This document shows, piece by piece, positions 35,419 to 44,271 of a stretch of DNA of 64,000 nt; positions within the stretch are counted from its first letter, which is position 1; each line of letters starts with the position of its first letter. Under the pieces are notes generated by a model. The model was not told the origin of the DNA, did no database searches, and saw only the letters and a program-made list of their open reading frames with translations. The translations under genes and the position numbers were made by a program. Source of the DNA: Pseudooceanicola atlanticus (GTDB lineage Bacteria > Pseudomonadota > Alphaproteobacteria > Rhodobacterales > Rhodobacteraceae); the NCBI RefSeq assembly GCF_000768315.1, contig NZ_AQQX01000006.1, positions 113,211-177,210 on the forward strand, written 5' to 3'.

Positions 35419-37853
35419 CCCTTTGCTTTTGCTTTGGGTTTCATTGGTCTCGCTTCGAACCCGATAACGCCTTCGGTCAACAATGCGTCGAAGTCCGCAT
35501 CGCTCAGACCCAGCTCTCCCTGCAGAACCTCGCGGTTGTGCTGGCCGACCGTCGGCGAGGGCCTGCGGTTCTGATATCCGGTCGTGGCGTCGCCTTCGAC
35601 ATAAACCGGCACCGGTTGAACATGGCCGCCGATATAAGTACGTTCCATGATCTGCCAGCGGCCTGTCGCCATGAAATGCTGGTCGAAGCCCAACTCGGCC
35701 GGGGAGCGTACGATGCCCGCGGGCACGCCGGCGGCTTGGAGCTCTGCCATGATGCTGAAGCCGCGGCCAAGGATCGTCCAGTCGCCGATTTCCTTGTCCA
35801 GGCGGTCAGCCTGTTCCCGACGTCCTTTGTCCGTGGCGAGCGCTGGATCGGCGGCCAGGTCATCGCGTTGCATCACCCGACAGAGCGCTTGCCATTCGGT
35901 GTCGGACCGAACGGCAATGGTGATCCAGCAATCGTCGCCGGCCATCCGATAGCATCCATGCGGCGCATATCTGGGATGCCGATTGCCCAGTCGCTCGGAC
36001 ACCTGACCGGTGACCGCATGTTCGATGATCGCCTCACCGAAGAGCGGCAATAGGCACTGGGCCTGAGCGATGTCGATATGCTGCCCCGCGCCATTGGCTT
36101 TCTGGGCCAGAACGCCCAGCAGTATGGAAGCCGCCGCCGTCATGCCCCCGATCGGATCGCCCATCACCGCGTGGCTCATCGCCGGCGGGTCGGTCGGTCT
36201 GCCGTTGACCGAAGGCAGGCCCGAGGCGTGTTCGAGGGTGGAGCCATAAGCGCGACCGTTCCGCCACGAGGTCTGCATGCCGAAGGCGGGCATCGTCAGG
36301 ACCACGAGCCTGGGATTGACCTCGCGCAGTATGTCGGCGGTCAGCCCGTATTTCGGCATGACATCAGCGGCATAGCTGTCGATGGCCACATCCGCGGTCT
36401 TTGCCAGTTCCAGCACAAGCTCCCGCCCACGCGGGGACGAGATGTCGAGCGTGATGCCCCGCTTGTTCCGGTTCATGAACTGCCACGTATAGTGTTTCTC
36501 GAACATCTTCTCCTCGTAATAGGGGAAGCGCGTATCGATGCCGCGGAACCAGTCGGGATGTTCGCAGCTTTCGACCTTCACCACGTCCGCGCCAAGATCG
36601 GCCAGCTGCCGCACGGCAAGCGGCCCGGCCCAGCCCATTGACAGGTCGAGTATCCGCAGGTTCCGCAATGGCAACCCGTCCGCGACCCGCGCCGGCGCCT
36701 TGCGCTGATGATCGGGCAGGGCGGTTGCGTCGGTTGAGCCAGCCAGCGGTGCGATCCCGTCCCGGATGGGCGGCGTGCCTGTCAGCTGGTTGGGCAGGAT
36801 CGGCACGTCGAAGCGGGCCTCGCCAATGCGAACCGAGCCAAAGCTTTCGCGTTCCTTGTGGAATTTCAGCCCCTTGAGGTCCGCGACGCCGGGCACAATG
36901 GCCAGAGGCACCTTGTGCTTCAATCCAAGCTCGAACCATTCCTCGGCCGTTTTCTGCAAGAGCAGAGGACGCAGGATGTCATCGACTTCGTGGCGGCGCT
37001 GCTGACGTTTTGGCGAGGTGTTGTAGCGGTCGTCGTCACCCAGCTCTGGTCGTCCCATAATGTCGCAGAGCGCGGTCCATTGCGCAGGTGACATGATCGT
37101 CACGCCCAGCCATCCATCCTTGGTCGGGTAGGGGGCGGCGGGATAGGTACGGCCGAAGACGTTGACGTCCTGACGGGGGCGTTTGCCCAGGTCCATCTGC
37201 AGGCCGATATCGTATTCGGCGATCTGGGACAGCGCGCCGTGGGTCGAGGCCACGAACCGGCGTCCGCCATTTTCGGCGTCGATCAGGGATGCGGCGGCCG
37301 GCAGGAAGGCTGTCAGCGCACCGACCACCGCAGCCTGGCCTTCACGGGCCAGCATGGGGGGGCCTTCGGGCGGCCCGGCTTCGTAGACGACGCCGGCCAG
37401 GGACCGGGCGACGGCATCGGTGGCCTGGTAATCCCGGTAGGGACCCGTCGGCCCGAACCAGGTGATCCCGACGATCGACAGGCCGGGGTCGAGCGCCTGA
37501 AGATCCTTGTGACGCAGGGTGGAGGCCTCCACCTCGGCCGGGCTGCGACCGTCCAGAAGCAGATCGCAGGAGGGCAGCAGGCTGCGGATCGTCGCGGCCC
37601 CTTCTGCCGTGGCCGGGTCGGCGGTGATGGACAGCTTGTTGCTGTTCAACCACGCAAAATAAGCGCTTTCGCTGCCCGATCCGGTCGTCACCTGAACGCC
37701 TTCGCGCCGTCGCGGGTCGCCACCTTCGGGTTCGCACTTGATGACCTCGGCCCCGAAATCGGCAAAGAGTTTGCCGCAATAGGCCAGGGTATCTCCCCCG
37801 CCGATTTCGAGGATACGGTAAGCGGCGAGGGGGCCGTGGGTCTTCGTCGTCAT
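35415..37853 (-). CDS. Double-domain class III CoA-transferase
   Basis: The 812-residue protein contains two CaiB/BaiF-type halves. The first (residues 1-400) starts LAAYRILEIGGGDTLAYCG. The second (from about 400) starts LRILDLSMGWAGPLAVRQLADLGADVVKVE. The catalytic aspartate of the family is found in the second half as Asp566 (MGDPIGGMTAAASIL), but the matching place in the first half reads REGQAAVVG, without aspartate, so the first half is probably inactive. It sits last in a five-gene operon with acyl-CoA dehydrogenases, a hydratase and an SDR. Such a CoA-transferase would charge the unknown starting acid. Confidence 0.87.
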   Translation of the reverse strand: MTTKTHGPLAAYRILEIGGGDTLAYCGKLFADFGAEVIKCEPEGGDPRRREGVQVTTGSGSESAYFAWLNSNKLSITADPATAEGAATIRSLLPSCDLLLDGRSPAEVEASTLRHKDLQALDPGLSIVGITWFGPTGPYRDYQATDAVARSLAGVVYEAGPPEGPPMLAREGQAAVVGALTAFLPAAASLIDAENGGRRFVASTHGALSQIAEYDIGLQMDLGKRPRQDVNVFGRTYPAAPYPTKDGWLGVTIMSPAQWTALCDIMGRPELGDDDRYNTSPKRQQRRHEVDDILRPLLLQKTAEEWFELGLKHKVPLAIVPGVADLKGLKFHKERESFGSVRIGEARFDVPILPNQLTGTPPIRDGIAPLAGSTDATALPDHQRKAPARVADGLPLRNLRILDLSMGWAGPLAVRQLADLGADVVKVESCEHPDWFRGIDTRFPYYEEKMFEKHYTWQFMNRNKRGITLDISSPRGRELVLELAKTADVAIDSYAADVMPKYGLTADILREVNPRLVVLTMPAFGMQTSWRNGRAYGSTLEHASGLPSVNGRPTDPPAMSHAVMGDPIGGMTAAASILLGVLAQKANGAGQHIDIAQAQCLLPLFGEAIIEHAVTGQVSERLGNRHPRYAPHGCYRMAGDDCWITIAVRSDTEWQALCRVMQRDDLAADPALATDKGRREQADRLDKEIGDWTILGRGFSIMAELQAAGVPAGIVRSPAELGFDQHFMATGRWQIMERTYIGGHVQPVPVYVEGDATTGYQNRRPSPTVGQHNREVLQGELGLSDADFDALLTEGVIGFEARPMKPKAKAKG

Positions 37854-37858
37854 CTCAA

Positions 37859-38716
37859 TCAGTCATCCGAAAAGAAAATCTGGTCCGCACGCTCTGCGAT
37901 GCCTTGCGCGGTGTAGCCTTCGGCCGGGTCCCATCCTTCGGAGCGCATCACCTTCAGTTCCGCCAAGCCATTCTTGGCCGCGTGGATGAAGCGCCCGGAT
38001 TTCGACATGTCGCAGAGGTCCGAGCACATGTAGAGCATCGCCTGCGCCACGGTTTCCGGCATGTGGTTGGGCGGCGAGGGGTTCTTGTCCTGGTCGTAAT
38101 GCGGCAGGTCCTCGGTCATTCGGGTCAGTGCACCGGGCGACATCCCCATGACCCGGATCCCGTATTTCCGACCTTCGATGGCCAGCACGCGTGTCAGCCC
38201 GGCGATCCCGGCCTTTGCCGCCCCGTAGTTTGATTGACCGAAATTGCCCAGCAGGCCGGAGGTTGAGGTCGTATTCACGATGACCCCGCCGCCATTGTCG
38301 CGCATCCACTGATAGACCGGCTTGGTCACGCAATAGGTGCCCTTGAGGTGGACCTTGATGACCAGGTCCCAGTTCGCTTCGGACCCCTTGTGAAAGGTTT
38401 CGTCGCGCAGGATGCCGGCATTGTTCACCAGGATATCGACGCGGCCCCATTCCGCCATCGCCTGGTCGAAGATTGCCTGGCCACCGGCCATCGTCGACAC
38501 GTCGTCGCCATTGGCGACCGCCTCGCCACCGGCCGCAACGATGTCGTTCACCACCTGCTGCGCGGGGCCGATATCACTGCCGGTCCCGTCTCGTGCGCCG
38601 CCCAGGTCATTGACCAGCACCTTCGCGCCCTCGGCGCTGAAGAGCCGGGCGTAGGCCGCACCCAGCCCATTGCCCGCGCCCGTGATAATGGCCACCTTGT
38701 TATCGAGCAGACCCAT
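37859..38716 (-). CDS. Short-chain dehydrogenase, 3-hydroxyacyl-CoA dehydrogenase type
   Basis: The 285-residue SDR has the nucleotide-binding motif TGAGNGLG (residues 12-19), NNAGI, and the catalytic Ser151-153 region, Tyr164 and Lys168 (SNYGAAKAG). It resembles the (3R)-hydroxyacyl-CoA dehydrogenase part of peroxisomal multifunctional enzyme 2, which with a MaoC hydratase carries out the second and third beta-oxidation steps. A MaoC hydratase gene follows 18 bases upstream in the same operon. A 3-ketoacyl-CoA product is inferred. Confidence 0.86.
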   Translation of the reverse strand: MGLLDNKVAIITGAGNGLGAAYARLFSAEGAKVLVNDLGGARDGTGSDIGPAQQVVNDIVAAGGEAVANGDDVSTMAGGQAIFDQAMAEWGRVDILVNNAGILRDETFHKGSEANWDLVIKVHLKGTYCVTKPVYQWMRDNGGGVIVNTTSTSGLLGNFGQSNYGAAKAGIAGLTRVLAIEGRKYGIRVMGMSPGALTRMTEDLPHYDQDKNPSPPNHMPETVAQAMLYMCSDLCDMSKSGRFIHAAKNGLAELKVMRSEGWDPAEGYTAQGIAERADQIFFSDD

Positions 38717-38734
38717 CTTCGCCCTCCCTATTTC

Positions 38735-39595
38735 TTACCTTAATTCGCTGATGCCGTTCTTGACGCAGGTGATGCCGCGCGCCTTGATCCGGGCCTGAAA
38801 GTGGATCGTCGAGCGTTCCTTCCACAGGTCCACCGTGACCGTTTCGCCGGGATAGACGGGGGCCGAGAACCGGGCTGCGTGGCGGCGGATGGCCGACGGA
38901 TCCCAATCGGCATAGCTGGCCAGCACGGCGCGGCAGGTGAGGCCGTAGGTGCACATGCCATGCAGGATAGGCCGTTCGAACCCCGCCTTGCGTCCGAATT
39001 CCGGGTCGGAATGCAGCGGATTGCGATCCCCGCAAAGCCGGTAGAGCAGGGCCTGTCCAGGCCGTGTCGGGATGTCGAGGCTTTGATCCGGCGCGCGGTC
39101 CGGCGGCGCTGGCGTTTCCGGCTGGCCCTTGGTCGGCCCCCCGAAGTTACCGTCCCCACGGGCAAACCCTGTCGATTGAATGGTGCAAAGCGCATCCCCG
39201 GCGCTATCCCGCACCTCGGTCTGGCGCAGGATGATCGCGCCTTTGTCGCCTTTGTCCCAGGCGCCAAGGTAGGTGCTGTCGGCAAATGCGGTGCCTTCGG
39301 CGGGGAAGGGTTTGTGAAAGGTGATGTCCCGCTGGGCGTCCACGACGAGAACGCGATTGATGTCGATGTCCGGCGGACGTGCCGCGTAGAAGGCGACGGA
39401 GGCAAAGGTCGGCACGACCTTTACCGCCGGTACGCGCGGTGTCAGCCATCCTTCGTTCACGAAGGCCAGTTCGTCCTCGTCCAGGGGATCTTCGCCCATG
39501 CCGATGCCCAGTGCGTAGAGCATGACATCGCGATCATCCCACCGACATTCGGCGTTCAAAGTCTTCAGGTCGGTCAGGTTCTCGGGAATGCTCAT
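38735..39595 (-). CDS. MaoC-type 2-enoyl-CoA hydratase
   Basis: The 286-residue protein has two hot-dog units like enoyl-CoA hydratase 2. The hydratase motif GDRNPLHSDPEF with catalytic Asp and His is in the C-terminal half. The N-terminal unit (about residues 1-130) lacks it, as usual in MFE-2 relatives. It hydrates a 2-enoyl-CoA to the (3R)-hydroxy compound, which the neighbouring SDR could oxidise. A three-base gap joins it to an acyl-CoA dehydrogenase gene. Confidence 0.88.
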   Translation of the reverse strand: MSIPENLTDLKTLNAECRWDDRDVMLYALGIGMGEDPLDEDELAFVNEGWLTPRVPAVKVVPTFASVAFYAARPPDIDINRVLVVDAQRDITFHKPFPAEGTAFADSTYLGAWDKGDKGAIILRQTEVRDSAGDALCTIQSTGFARGDGNFGGPTKGQPETPAPPDRAPDQSLDIPTRPGQALLYRLCGDRNPLHSDPEFGRKAGFERPILHGMCTYGLTCRAVLASYADWDPSAIRRHAARFSAPVYPGETVTVDLWKERSTIHFQARIKARGITCVKNGISELR

Positions 39596-39598
39596 GGA

Positions 39599-40723
39599 TC
39601 AATACCCGTGCAGATTGGCAAAGCGTTCGTTCTGCCACGCGGTGTTTCCGAAGAGCGCCTCAAGCGCGCGGGCGCGTTTGAGGTAGAGCCCGGCATCATG
39701 CAGATCCGTCATGCCGATCCCGCCGTGAAGCTGGACCATCTGGCGCGTCATCAGGTTGGCGAGGTCATTGGCCATGCTCTTGGCCATGATCGCCACCTCT
39801 GTCCTGTCCGGCGCGTCACCATCCACGCTGCGGGCGGCATGTTCGACGACGGATCGGACCAGTTCGATCTGGCAGAAGAGGTCGGCCATACGGTGCTGAA
39901 TGGCCTGGAATTGTGCGAGAACGGTGTCGAATTGCTTGCGTGATTTGAGGTATTCCAGCGTAGTATCAAAGGCTTGCTGGCTAAGCCCCAGCATTTCAGC
40001 GGCCAGTCCAATACGTGCGATATCAAGGGCTTGCTCCAACCGTGGCCCCGCCTGATTCAAAGGGCCGATGAGGGCGTCAGGGGCAACCTTCACACCATCA
40101 AACGTCATTTCTGCGTAGTCACGACGGTCCAGCACACCAAGAGGCTTACGCTGAATATGCTTTCCCTGAACGGCGAAGAGACTCAGGCCGTCGGCCGTCC
40201 CAGGGGTGCCATCGCTGCGCGCGAGAACCAGGATCAGTTCGGCCTGCATTCCGTCGACGACATGGGTCTTGGTCCCGTTCAGGACAAAGCCATCGTCTGT
40301 CTGCGTCGCGGTCAGCGCGGTGTGCCGGATGTCGTGATGCGCGCCCTCATCCACCGCGAGGCACACGCGCAACGACCCGTCGGCGATCGCGGGCAGCCAA
40401 GCCATCTTCTGCCTTGCATCGGCCATGTTCGCGATGATTGTCGCGCCCAACAGCGCGGTGGAGAAAAGGGGCGAGACGACAAGCTGCCGGCCCAGTTCCT
40501 CCATCACCAGCGTCATGGCGGTCAGGCCGAAATCCGACCCTCCATATTCCTCAGGTATCAGGATGCCGGTCCACCCCATGTCGGCCATGTCCTGATAACA
40601 GGCGGGGTTCTGAGCCTGGCCCGCGTCCCGCATCTTGCGAAAGGCCGATACGGGGGCGTATTCGCGGACCCAGCCATCGGCTGCGTCCTTCAGCATGGTC
40701 TGTTCGGCGGACAACACGGCCAT
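39599..40723 (-). CDS. Acyl-CoA dehydrogenase family protein, divergent subunit
   Basis: The 374-residue protein has the acyl-CoA dehydrogenase fold, with the QLHGGIGMTDLHDAGLYLKRA segment, but its usual FAD/substrate signature (YSEPGAGSD-like) is replaced by LAVDEGAHHD, and the EGT motif near the end reads ALFGN. It is therefore unlikely to be a complete active enzyme alone. Such divergent partners occur in alpha2beta2 dehydrogenases of steroid side-chain degradation. The next gene, ten bases upstream, encodes the second dehydrogenase subunit candidate. Confidence 0.86.
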   Translation of the reverse strand: MAVLSAEQTMLKDAADGWVREYAPVSAFRKMRDAGQAQNPACYQDMADMGWTGILIPEEYGGSDFGLTAMTLVMEELGRQLVVSPLFSTALLGATIIANMADARQKMAWLPAIADGSLRVCLAVDEGAHHDIRHTALTATQTDDGFVLNGTKTHVVDGMQAELILVLARSDGTPGTADGLSLFAVQGKHIQRKPLGVLDRRDYAEMTFDGVKVAPDALIGPLNQAGPRLEQALDIARIGLAAEMLGLSQQAFDTTLEYLKSRKQFDTVLAQFQAIQHRMADLFCQIELVRSVVEHAARSVDGDAPDRTEVAIMAKSMANDLANLMTRQMVQLHGGIGMTDLHDAGLYLKRARALEALFGNTAWQNERFANLHGY

Positions 40724-40733
40724 GAAAGCCTCC

Positions 40734-41924
40734 CTACTGGTGGTCCTGCATCCCGAGGATGCGTTTGGCGATGATGTTGTTCTGGATTTCGTAAGTGCCG
40801 CCGTAGATCGAATGGGCCTTGTTCTGAAGGGTGACCCTCAGCGTCTCCAGTTCGGTTTCGGAATAGCCTTCTCCGTACCAGCCCAGCCCCTTCATGCCCA
40901 TGATCTCGAGCAGCAATTCGCCGCGGGTTTGCAGCATGATCGATCCGGCATTCTTGAGAACGGAGGTCGCGGTCGAGGGGCCTGCCTTGCTTTCCTCGGC
41001 GACGCGTTCGACGGTCAGGCGATGCGCCCGTTCCCACATCTTGTGACGTGTGATCCGCGAACGGAGATCGTAATCGGCGATCCGTCCCTCGCTGTCCCTT
41101 CCAACGTATTCCTTGGCGACGACATCGACGGGGCGCATTTCACCATGGGTCTGTTTGCGCGCGCCGATCCCGGAGCGTTCGTGCTGCATTAGCCGTTTCG
41201 CGATTGTCCAGCCCTCGGTCAGCCCGCCGACAAGGTTCTCCTTGGGCACTTTGACATCGGTGAAGAAAACTTCGCCGAAGGTTGAATTGCCGGACATCAG
41301 CAGAAGGGGTCGCACCTCGATTCCGGGCGATGCCATGTCGATCAGCAGGAACGATATGCCTTCGTGCTTCTTGCTGCGGTCGGTGCGAACCAGGCAGAAA
41401 CACCAGTGGGCGTGCACCGATCCGGAGGTCCAGATCTTCTGGCCGTTCACCAGGTAATGGTCGCCCTTGTCTTCGGCCCGCGTCTGAAGCGAGGCGAGGT
41501 CGGACCCCGCACCGGGTTCGGAATAGCCCTGGCACCAGCGGATTTCGCCACGGGCAACGGGGGGGATATGGCGTTTCTTCTGCTCTTCGGTGCCGAATTC
41601 GAGAAGGGTGGGCCCGAACATGTTCTGGGCCATGCCGCCGATCGGAGAGTAGGCGCCTATTTGGGCCATTTCCTCGGCCAGGACCCGGGCCTCTGCTTTG
41701 GTCAGGCCGCCGCCGCCCAATTCCTTCGGCCATGTCGGCACGCCCCAGCCCTTGTCGGCCATGGCGGTTTTCCAGGCGGCCCAGTCCTCTCCCTCGGGAT
41801 AGAGGGGCTGGATCAGGGCCATTTCCTCCGACCGTCCGGCGAGGCTGGGGGGAAAGTTGTACGCCAGCCACGATCGCACGGTCGCGCGGAACCCGGACAG
41901 CGCGGGTGCGTCCTGGATATTCAT
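40734..41924 (-). CDS. Acyl-CoA dehydrogenase family protein, FAD-binding subunit
   Basis: The 396-residue protein carries the FAD-binding motif GYSEPGAGSDLA (about residue 133) and QKIWTSG, then the IYGGTYEIQNNIIAKRILG ending, where the usual catalytic EGT reads GGT. The catalytic base may thus lie elsewhere or in the partner. It is the first gene of the operon on this strand. GGAGG lies ahead of the start. The LacI-like palindrome is 74 bases upstream. It would desaturate the unknown acyl-CoA. Confidence 0.9.
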   Translation of the reverse strand: MNIQDAPALSGFRATVRSWLAYNFPPSLAGRSEEMALIQPLYPEGEDWAAWKTAMADKGWGVPTWPKELGGGGLTKAEARVLAEEMAQIGAYSPIGGMAQNMFGPTLLEFGTEEQKKRHIPPVARGEIRWCQGYSEPGAGSDLASLQTRAEDKGDHYLVNGQKIWTSGSVHAHWCFCLVRTDRSKKHEGISFLLIDMASPGIEVRPLLLMSGNSTFGEVFFTDVKVPKENLVGGLTEGWTIAKRLMQHERSGIGARKQTHGEMRPVDVVAKEYVGRDSEGRIADYDLRSRITRHKMWERAHRLTVERVAEESKAGPSTATSVLKNAGSIMLQTRGELLLEIMGMKGLGWYGEGYSETELETLRVTLQNKAHSIYGGTYEIQNNIIAKRILGMQDHQ

Positions 41925-42225
41925 GTCATGTCCTCCCTACGGCGCCTGCCGGATTCTACCGACGGGACAAATGCCATACTGGTGAGCATGCGACAGTGAA
42001 ACGTTTCCATCAAGGCTTGTGCCGCAGCGAATTTCGCTGCATGCGCGAAGGTGCTTGCCGACACTGGGCTTGGAAAATGACGATTTCAGAGAGGGTTGAG
42101 CCGGTTTGCGTGCGGAAAGAGGCCGCATGCCTGACCGCGCATTTCGCGCGCCTAAGCGCGTGCCTCGGCGCTGAATACTGTCTGTCCGGGCATGACGATT
42201 CGTATCGCCTGCGGCCTGAACGCGC
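41925..42225. other. 301-base spacer between the acyl-CoA operon and dsbB
   Basis: The region carries the operator listed next and, on the left, the presumed promoter of the acyl-CoA operon. The right part lies behind dsbB. No convincing gene or terminator hairpin is seen in it. Confidence 0.5.
41998..42007. promoter_or_regulatory. LacI-type operator upstream of the acyl-CoA operon
   Basis: GAAACGTTTC is a perfect ten-base palindrome with a central CG, the form bound by many LacI-family regulators (for example PurR-type and CcpA-like sites). It lies about 74 bases before the first gene of the facing operon, and a LacI regulator gene lies at the operon's far end. Confidence 0.6.
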
Positions 42226-42684
42226 CTAGGACCGGGCGGCGCGGACCCAGAAAATGATGCAGACAGCCGCGAGGATCGCGTTCCAGGATGCCATCGACAA
42301 GCCAAGCATGGACCAGGCGACCTCGTCACAGCGGATCAGCGGGGCGTTGATGACCTTGTCGAAGAAGTCATCGGCAGACATCGTGCCGGGGTTCGATGAC
42401 GTGCAGGTTGTCGGACCTTGCCAGAAGCCACGTTCGACGCCCGTGTGATAAAGGCCGATGCCGCCAGTCACCGCCGCCGCGAGCGCGCCCAACCAGGCAA
42501 GCGCCCGGTTTCCAAGGACGAGGGCCGCGGCGCCGATGGCGATTGCGGCCACATGCGGCCAACGTTGCCAGATGCACAGCTTGCACGGCGCCAGACCGCC
42601 AAGGTGCTGAAATGCAAATGCCCCGAGAAGCAGTGCGAGCGAGCCACCGGCGGCGATCAGAACGGAGATGCGAAAGCGTGTCAT
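42226..42684 (-). CDS. dsbB: Disulfide bond formation protein DsbB
   Basis: The 152-residue membrane protein has four helices and two cysteine pairs: Cys34-Cys37 (APCKLCIWQRWPH) and the loop cysteines Cys94 (TTCTSS) and Cys119 (LIRCDE). These are the features of DsbB, which reoxidises DsbA and passes electrons to ubiquinone. No dsbA lies nearby. The start ATG overlaps the upstream gene's stop, so the two genes are coupled. Confidence 0.93.
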   Translation of the reverse strand: MTRFRISVLIAAGGSLALLLGAFAFQHLGGLAPCKLCIWQRWPHVAAIAIGAAALVLGNRALAWLGALAAAVTGGIGLYHTGVERGFWQGPTTCTSSNPGTMSADDFFDKVINAPLIRCDEVAWSMLGLSMASWNAILAAVCIIFWVRAARS

Positions 42685-43265
42685 AGATACCGTACAAGAA
42701 GGAAGCCCCCGAGGAGGACAACAAAAAAGATCGTGAAGACCAGGCCAAGCCGTTTCTCGATGAAGGTCCGGATCGGCGCGCCGAAATACCAAAGAAGCCC
42801 GGCCACGATGAAGAACCGCAACCCACGCGCGAGTATGGATGTCACGAGGAAAGTGACGATGGGCATGCCCGTCCAGCCGGCCATGATCGTGATGACCTTG
42901 AAGGGGAAGGGGGTCACACCCGCGCCCAGGACCGCCCAGAACCCGGCATCCACGAAGCGGGCGTTGAACTCGGCCATGGCATCGGCTTTGCCGAAGGCCG
43001 CCAGGATCGGTTCGCCCAAGCCGTCGAAGGCCAGTGCCCCGATTGCATAGCCCAGAAGCCCGCCCAGAACCGAACTTAGCATCGCGATGCCGGCAATCAG
43101 CCAGGCGCGCGAGGGCCGCGCGATGATCATCGGGATCATCAGCAGGTCTGGCGGGATCGGAAAGACGGATGCTTCGGCGAAGGAGATCAGCGCCAGCACC
43201 CATAGGGCATTGTGGTGATCCGCCATGCGGAGCGTCCAGTCGTAGAGCCTGCGTATCATTGCCAT
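42681..43265 (-). CDS. YqaA/DedA-type membrane protein
   Basis: The 194-residue membrane protein belongs to the YqaA branch of the DedA/SNARE-associated (VTT) family, with the FAEASVFPIPPDLLMIPM and GAGVTPFPFKVITIMAG segments. Members are linked to membrane lipid flipping and envelope homeostasis. The start may be the second ATG two codons later. It overlaps dsbB by four bases and forms an operon with it. Confidence 0.88.
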   Translation of the reverse strand: MAMIRRLYDWTLRMADHHNALWVLALISFAEASVFPIPPDLLMIPMIIARPSRAWLIAGIAMLSSVLGGLLGYAIGALAFDGLGEPILAAFGKADAMAEFNARFVDAGFWAVLGAGVTPFPFKVITIMAGWTGMPIVTFLVTSILARGLRFFIVAGLLWYFGAPIRTFIEKRLGLVFTIFFVVLLGGFLLVRYL

Positions 43266-43283
43266 CCTGCCTTTGCCCGGTTG

Positions 43284-43312
43284 CTAGAAACACGCGGTAG
43301 GGGATTGGTCAA
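43284..43312 (-). promoter_or_regulatory. Putative promoter of the yqaA-dsbB operon
   Basis: On the reverse strand TTGACC (43307-43312) and TTCTAG (43284-43289) are separated by 17 bases, just ahead of the YqaA-like gene. The -10 box is weak. Confidence 0.4.
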
Positions 43313-43400
43313 GCGTTGCAGCTTTGGCACTGGACGTGGCCCGACTGGAAAGATAGGAAAACGGGCAAGACACCACAGAGTCCTGTCGGTGTCAGCAGGA

Positions 43401-43484
43401 GCCCAAGTGGCGGAATGGTAGACGCAGGGGATTCAAAATCCCCCGCCTTCGGGCGTGCCGGTTCGAGTCCGGCCTTGGGTACCA
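43401..43484 (+). tRNA. tRNA-Leu (anticodon CAA)
   Basis: The 84-base class II tRNA starts GCCCAAGTGGCGGAATGG and ends CTTGGGTACCA with an encoded CCA. The anticodon stem GGGGA/TCCCC encloses TTCAAAA, giving CAA, which reads UUG. The T-arm GGTTCGAGTCC and the long variable arm are standard. Confidence 0.97.
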
Positions 43485-44271
43485 GCTCCTCATTCAACCG
43501 GATCAATCAGTAGCGTAGGCCAAGCGACCGGCCGGCAGGTTTTCGCGTGCCTGGCGGAGATTCGTAGCGCGCCCAAATTCGGTCGGATTCCGTTTACGAT
43601 TCGGGACAGGGAATCGGGTACGCGCCATATTCGCGGAACCAATCTTCTCGCCAACCTGCCCATTGGTTCCTGATTTCAGACAACTTTGGGGCGTCTTTGC
43701 CGCGAATGTGAGGAAAATTGGGCAGCTTTAAGACGGCCTGTTCGTTTCCGGTTCGGAAACGTGACATCGCCAACCGAGCGGTCATTCGGACCCCGCCGAG
43801 AGGTTAAAAGTGCGTTAATTTCCTGTGTGAACAGGGGTTCTGGCCGATGTGAAAGCCGGAAACAATCGGCGGTTCTGGGCGTCAGATTTGGCCTGATCCG
43901 GCCGAAAATGTGTCAATTTGGCGAAGGGTTAACATGAATTTACCGATGTTTTTCCCTTTGTTCGACGCGATGCCCGAGTTTAAAACCGAACGTGCCCGAC
44001 TGGGGGGCGCAAGACTGCTGGCCATGGGGCGGCCACTGAAATGTCATGCATCCGGAAGGATGTGTAGCCTGCGTTTGTCGGGGCCGGGAGAGGTATGTCC
44101 TTGGTTTGGCTGACAAATGCTGCGTGGGACCATTATTCCCTACGCCTGCGGGCCTGCACAGAGATCACGATACATGGCGATGGATTGGAGACGGTGTCGC
44201 GGCGCGCGCACCGGGCCGCAACACCGGATGGACCACCCGATGGTCCTGACGGACATAGAGGGTGAGAATTT
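43485..44271. other. 787-base spacer before the RTX/Hint gene
   Basis: This stretch between tRNA-Leu and the giant repeat protein gene shows no open frame with convincing start, codon use or domain. It is somewhat richer in AT than its surroundings, with a TTAAC/TTAA-rich section near 43800-43960. It most likely holds the regulatory region of the large gene, but I see no clear operator or promoter. Confidence 0.6.

Noticed and set aside
43686..44249. Several 60-85 codon frames in the spacer before the RTX/Hint gene
   Set aside because: They lack ribosome sites and family likeness, and their composition is not that of coding sequence in this genome.
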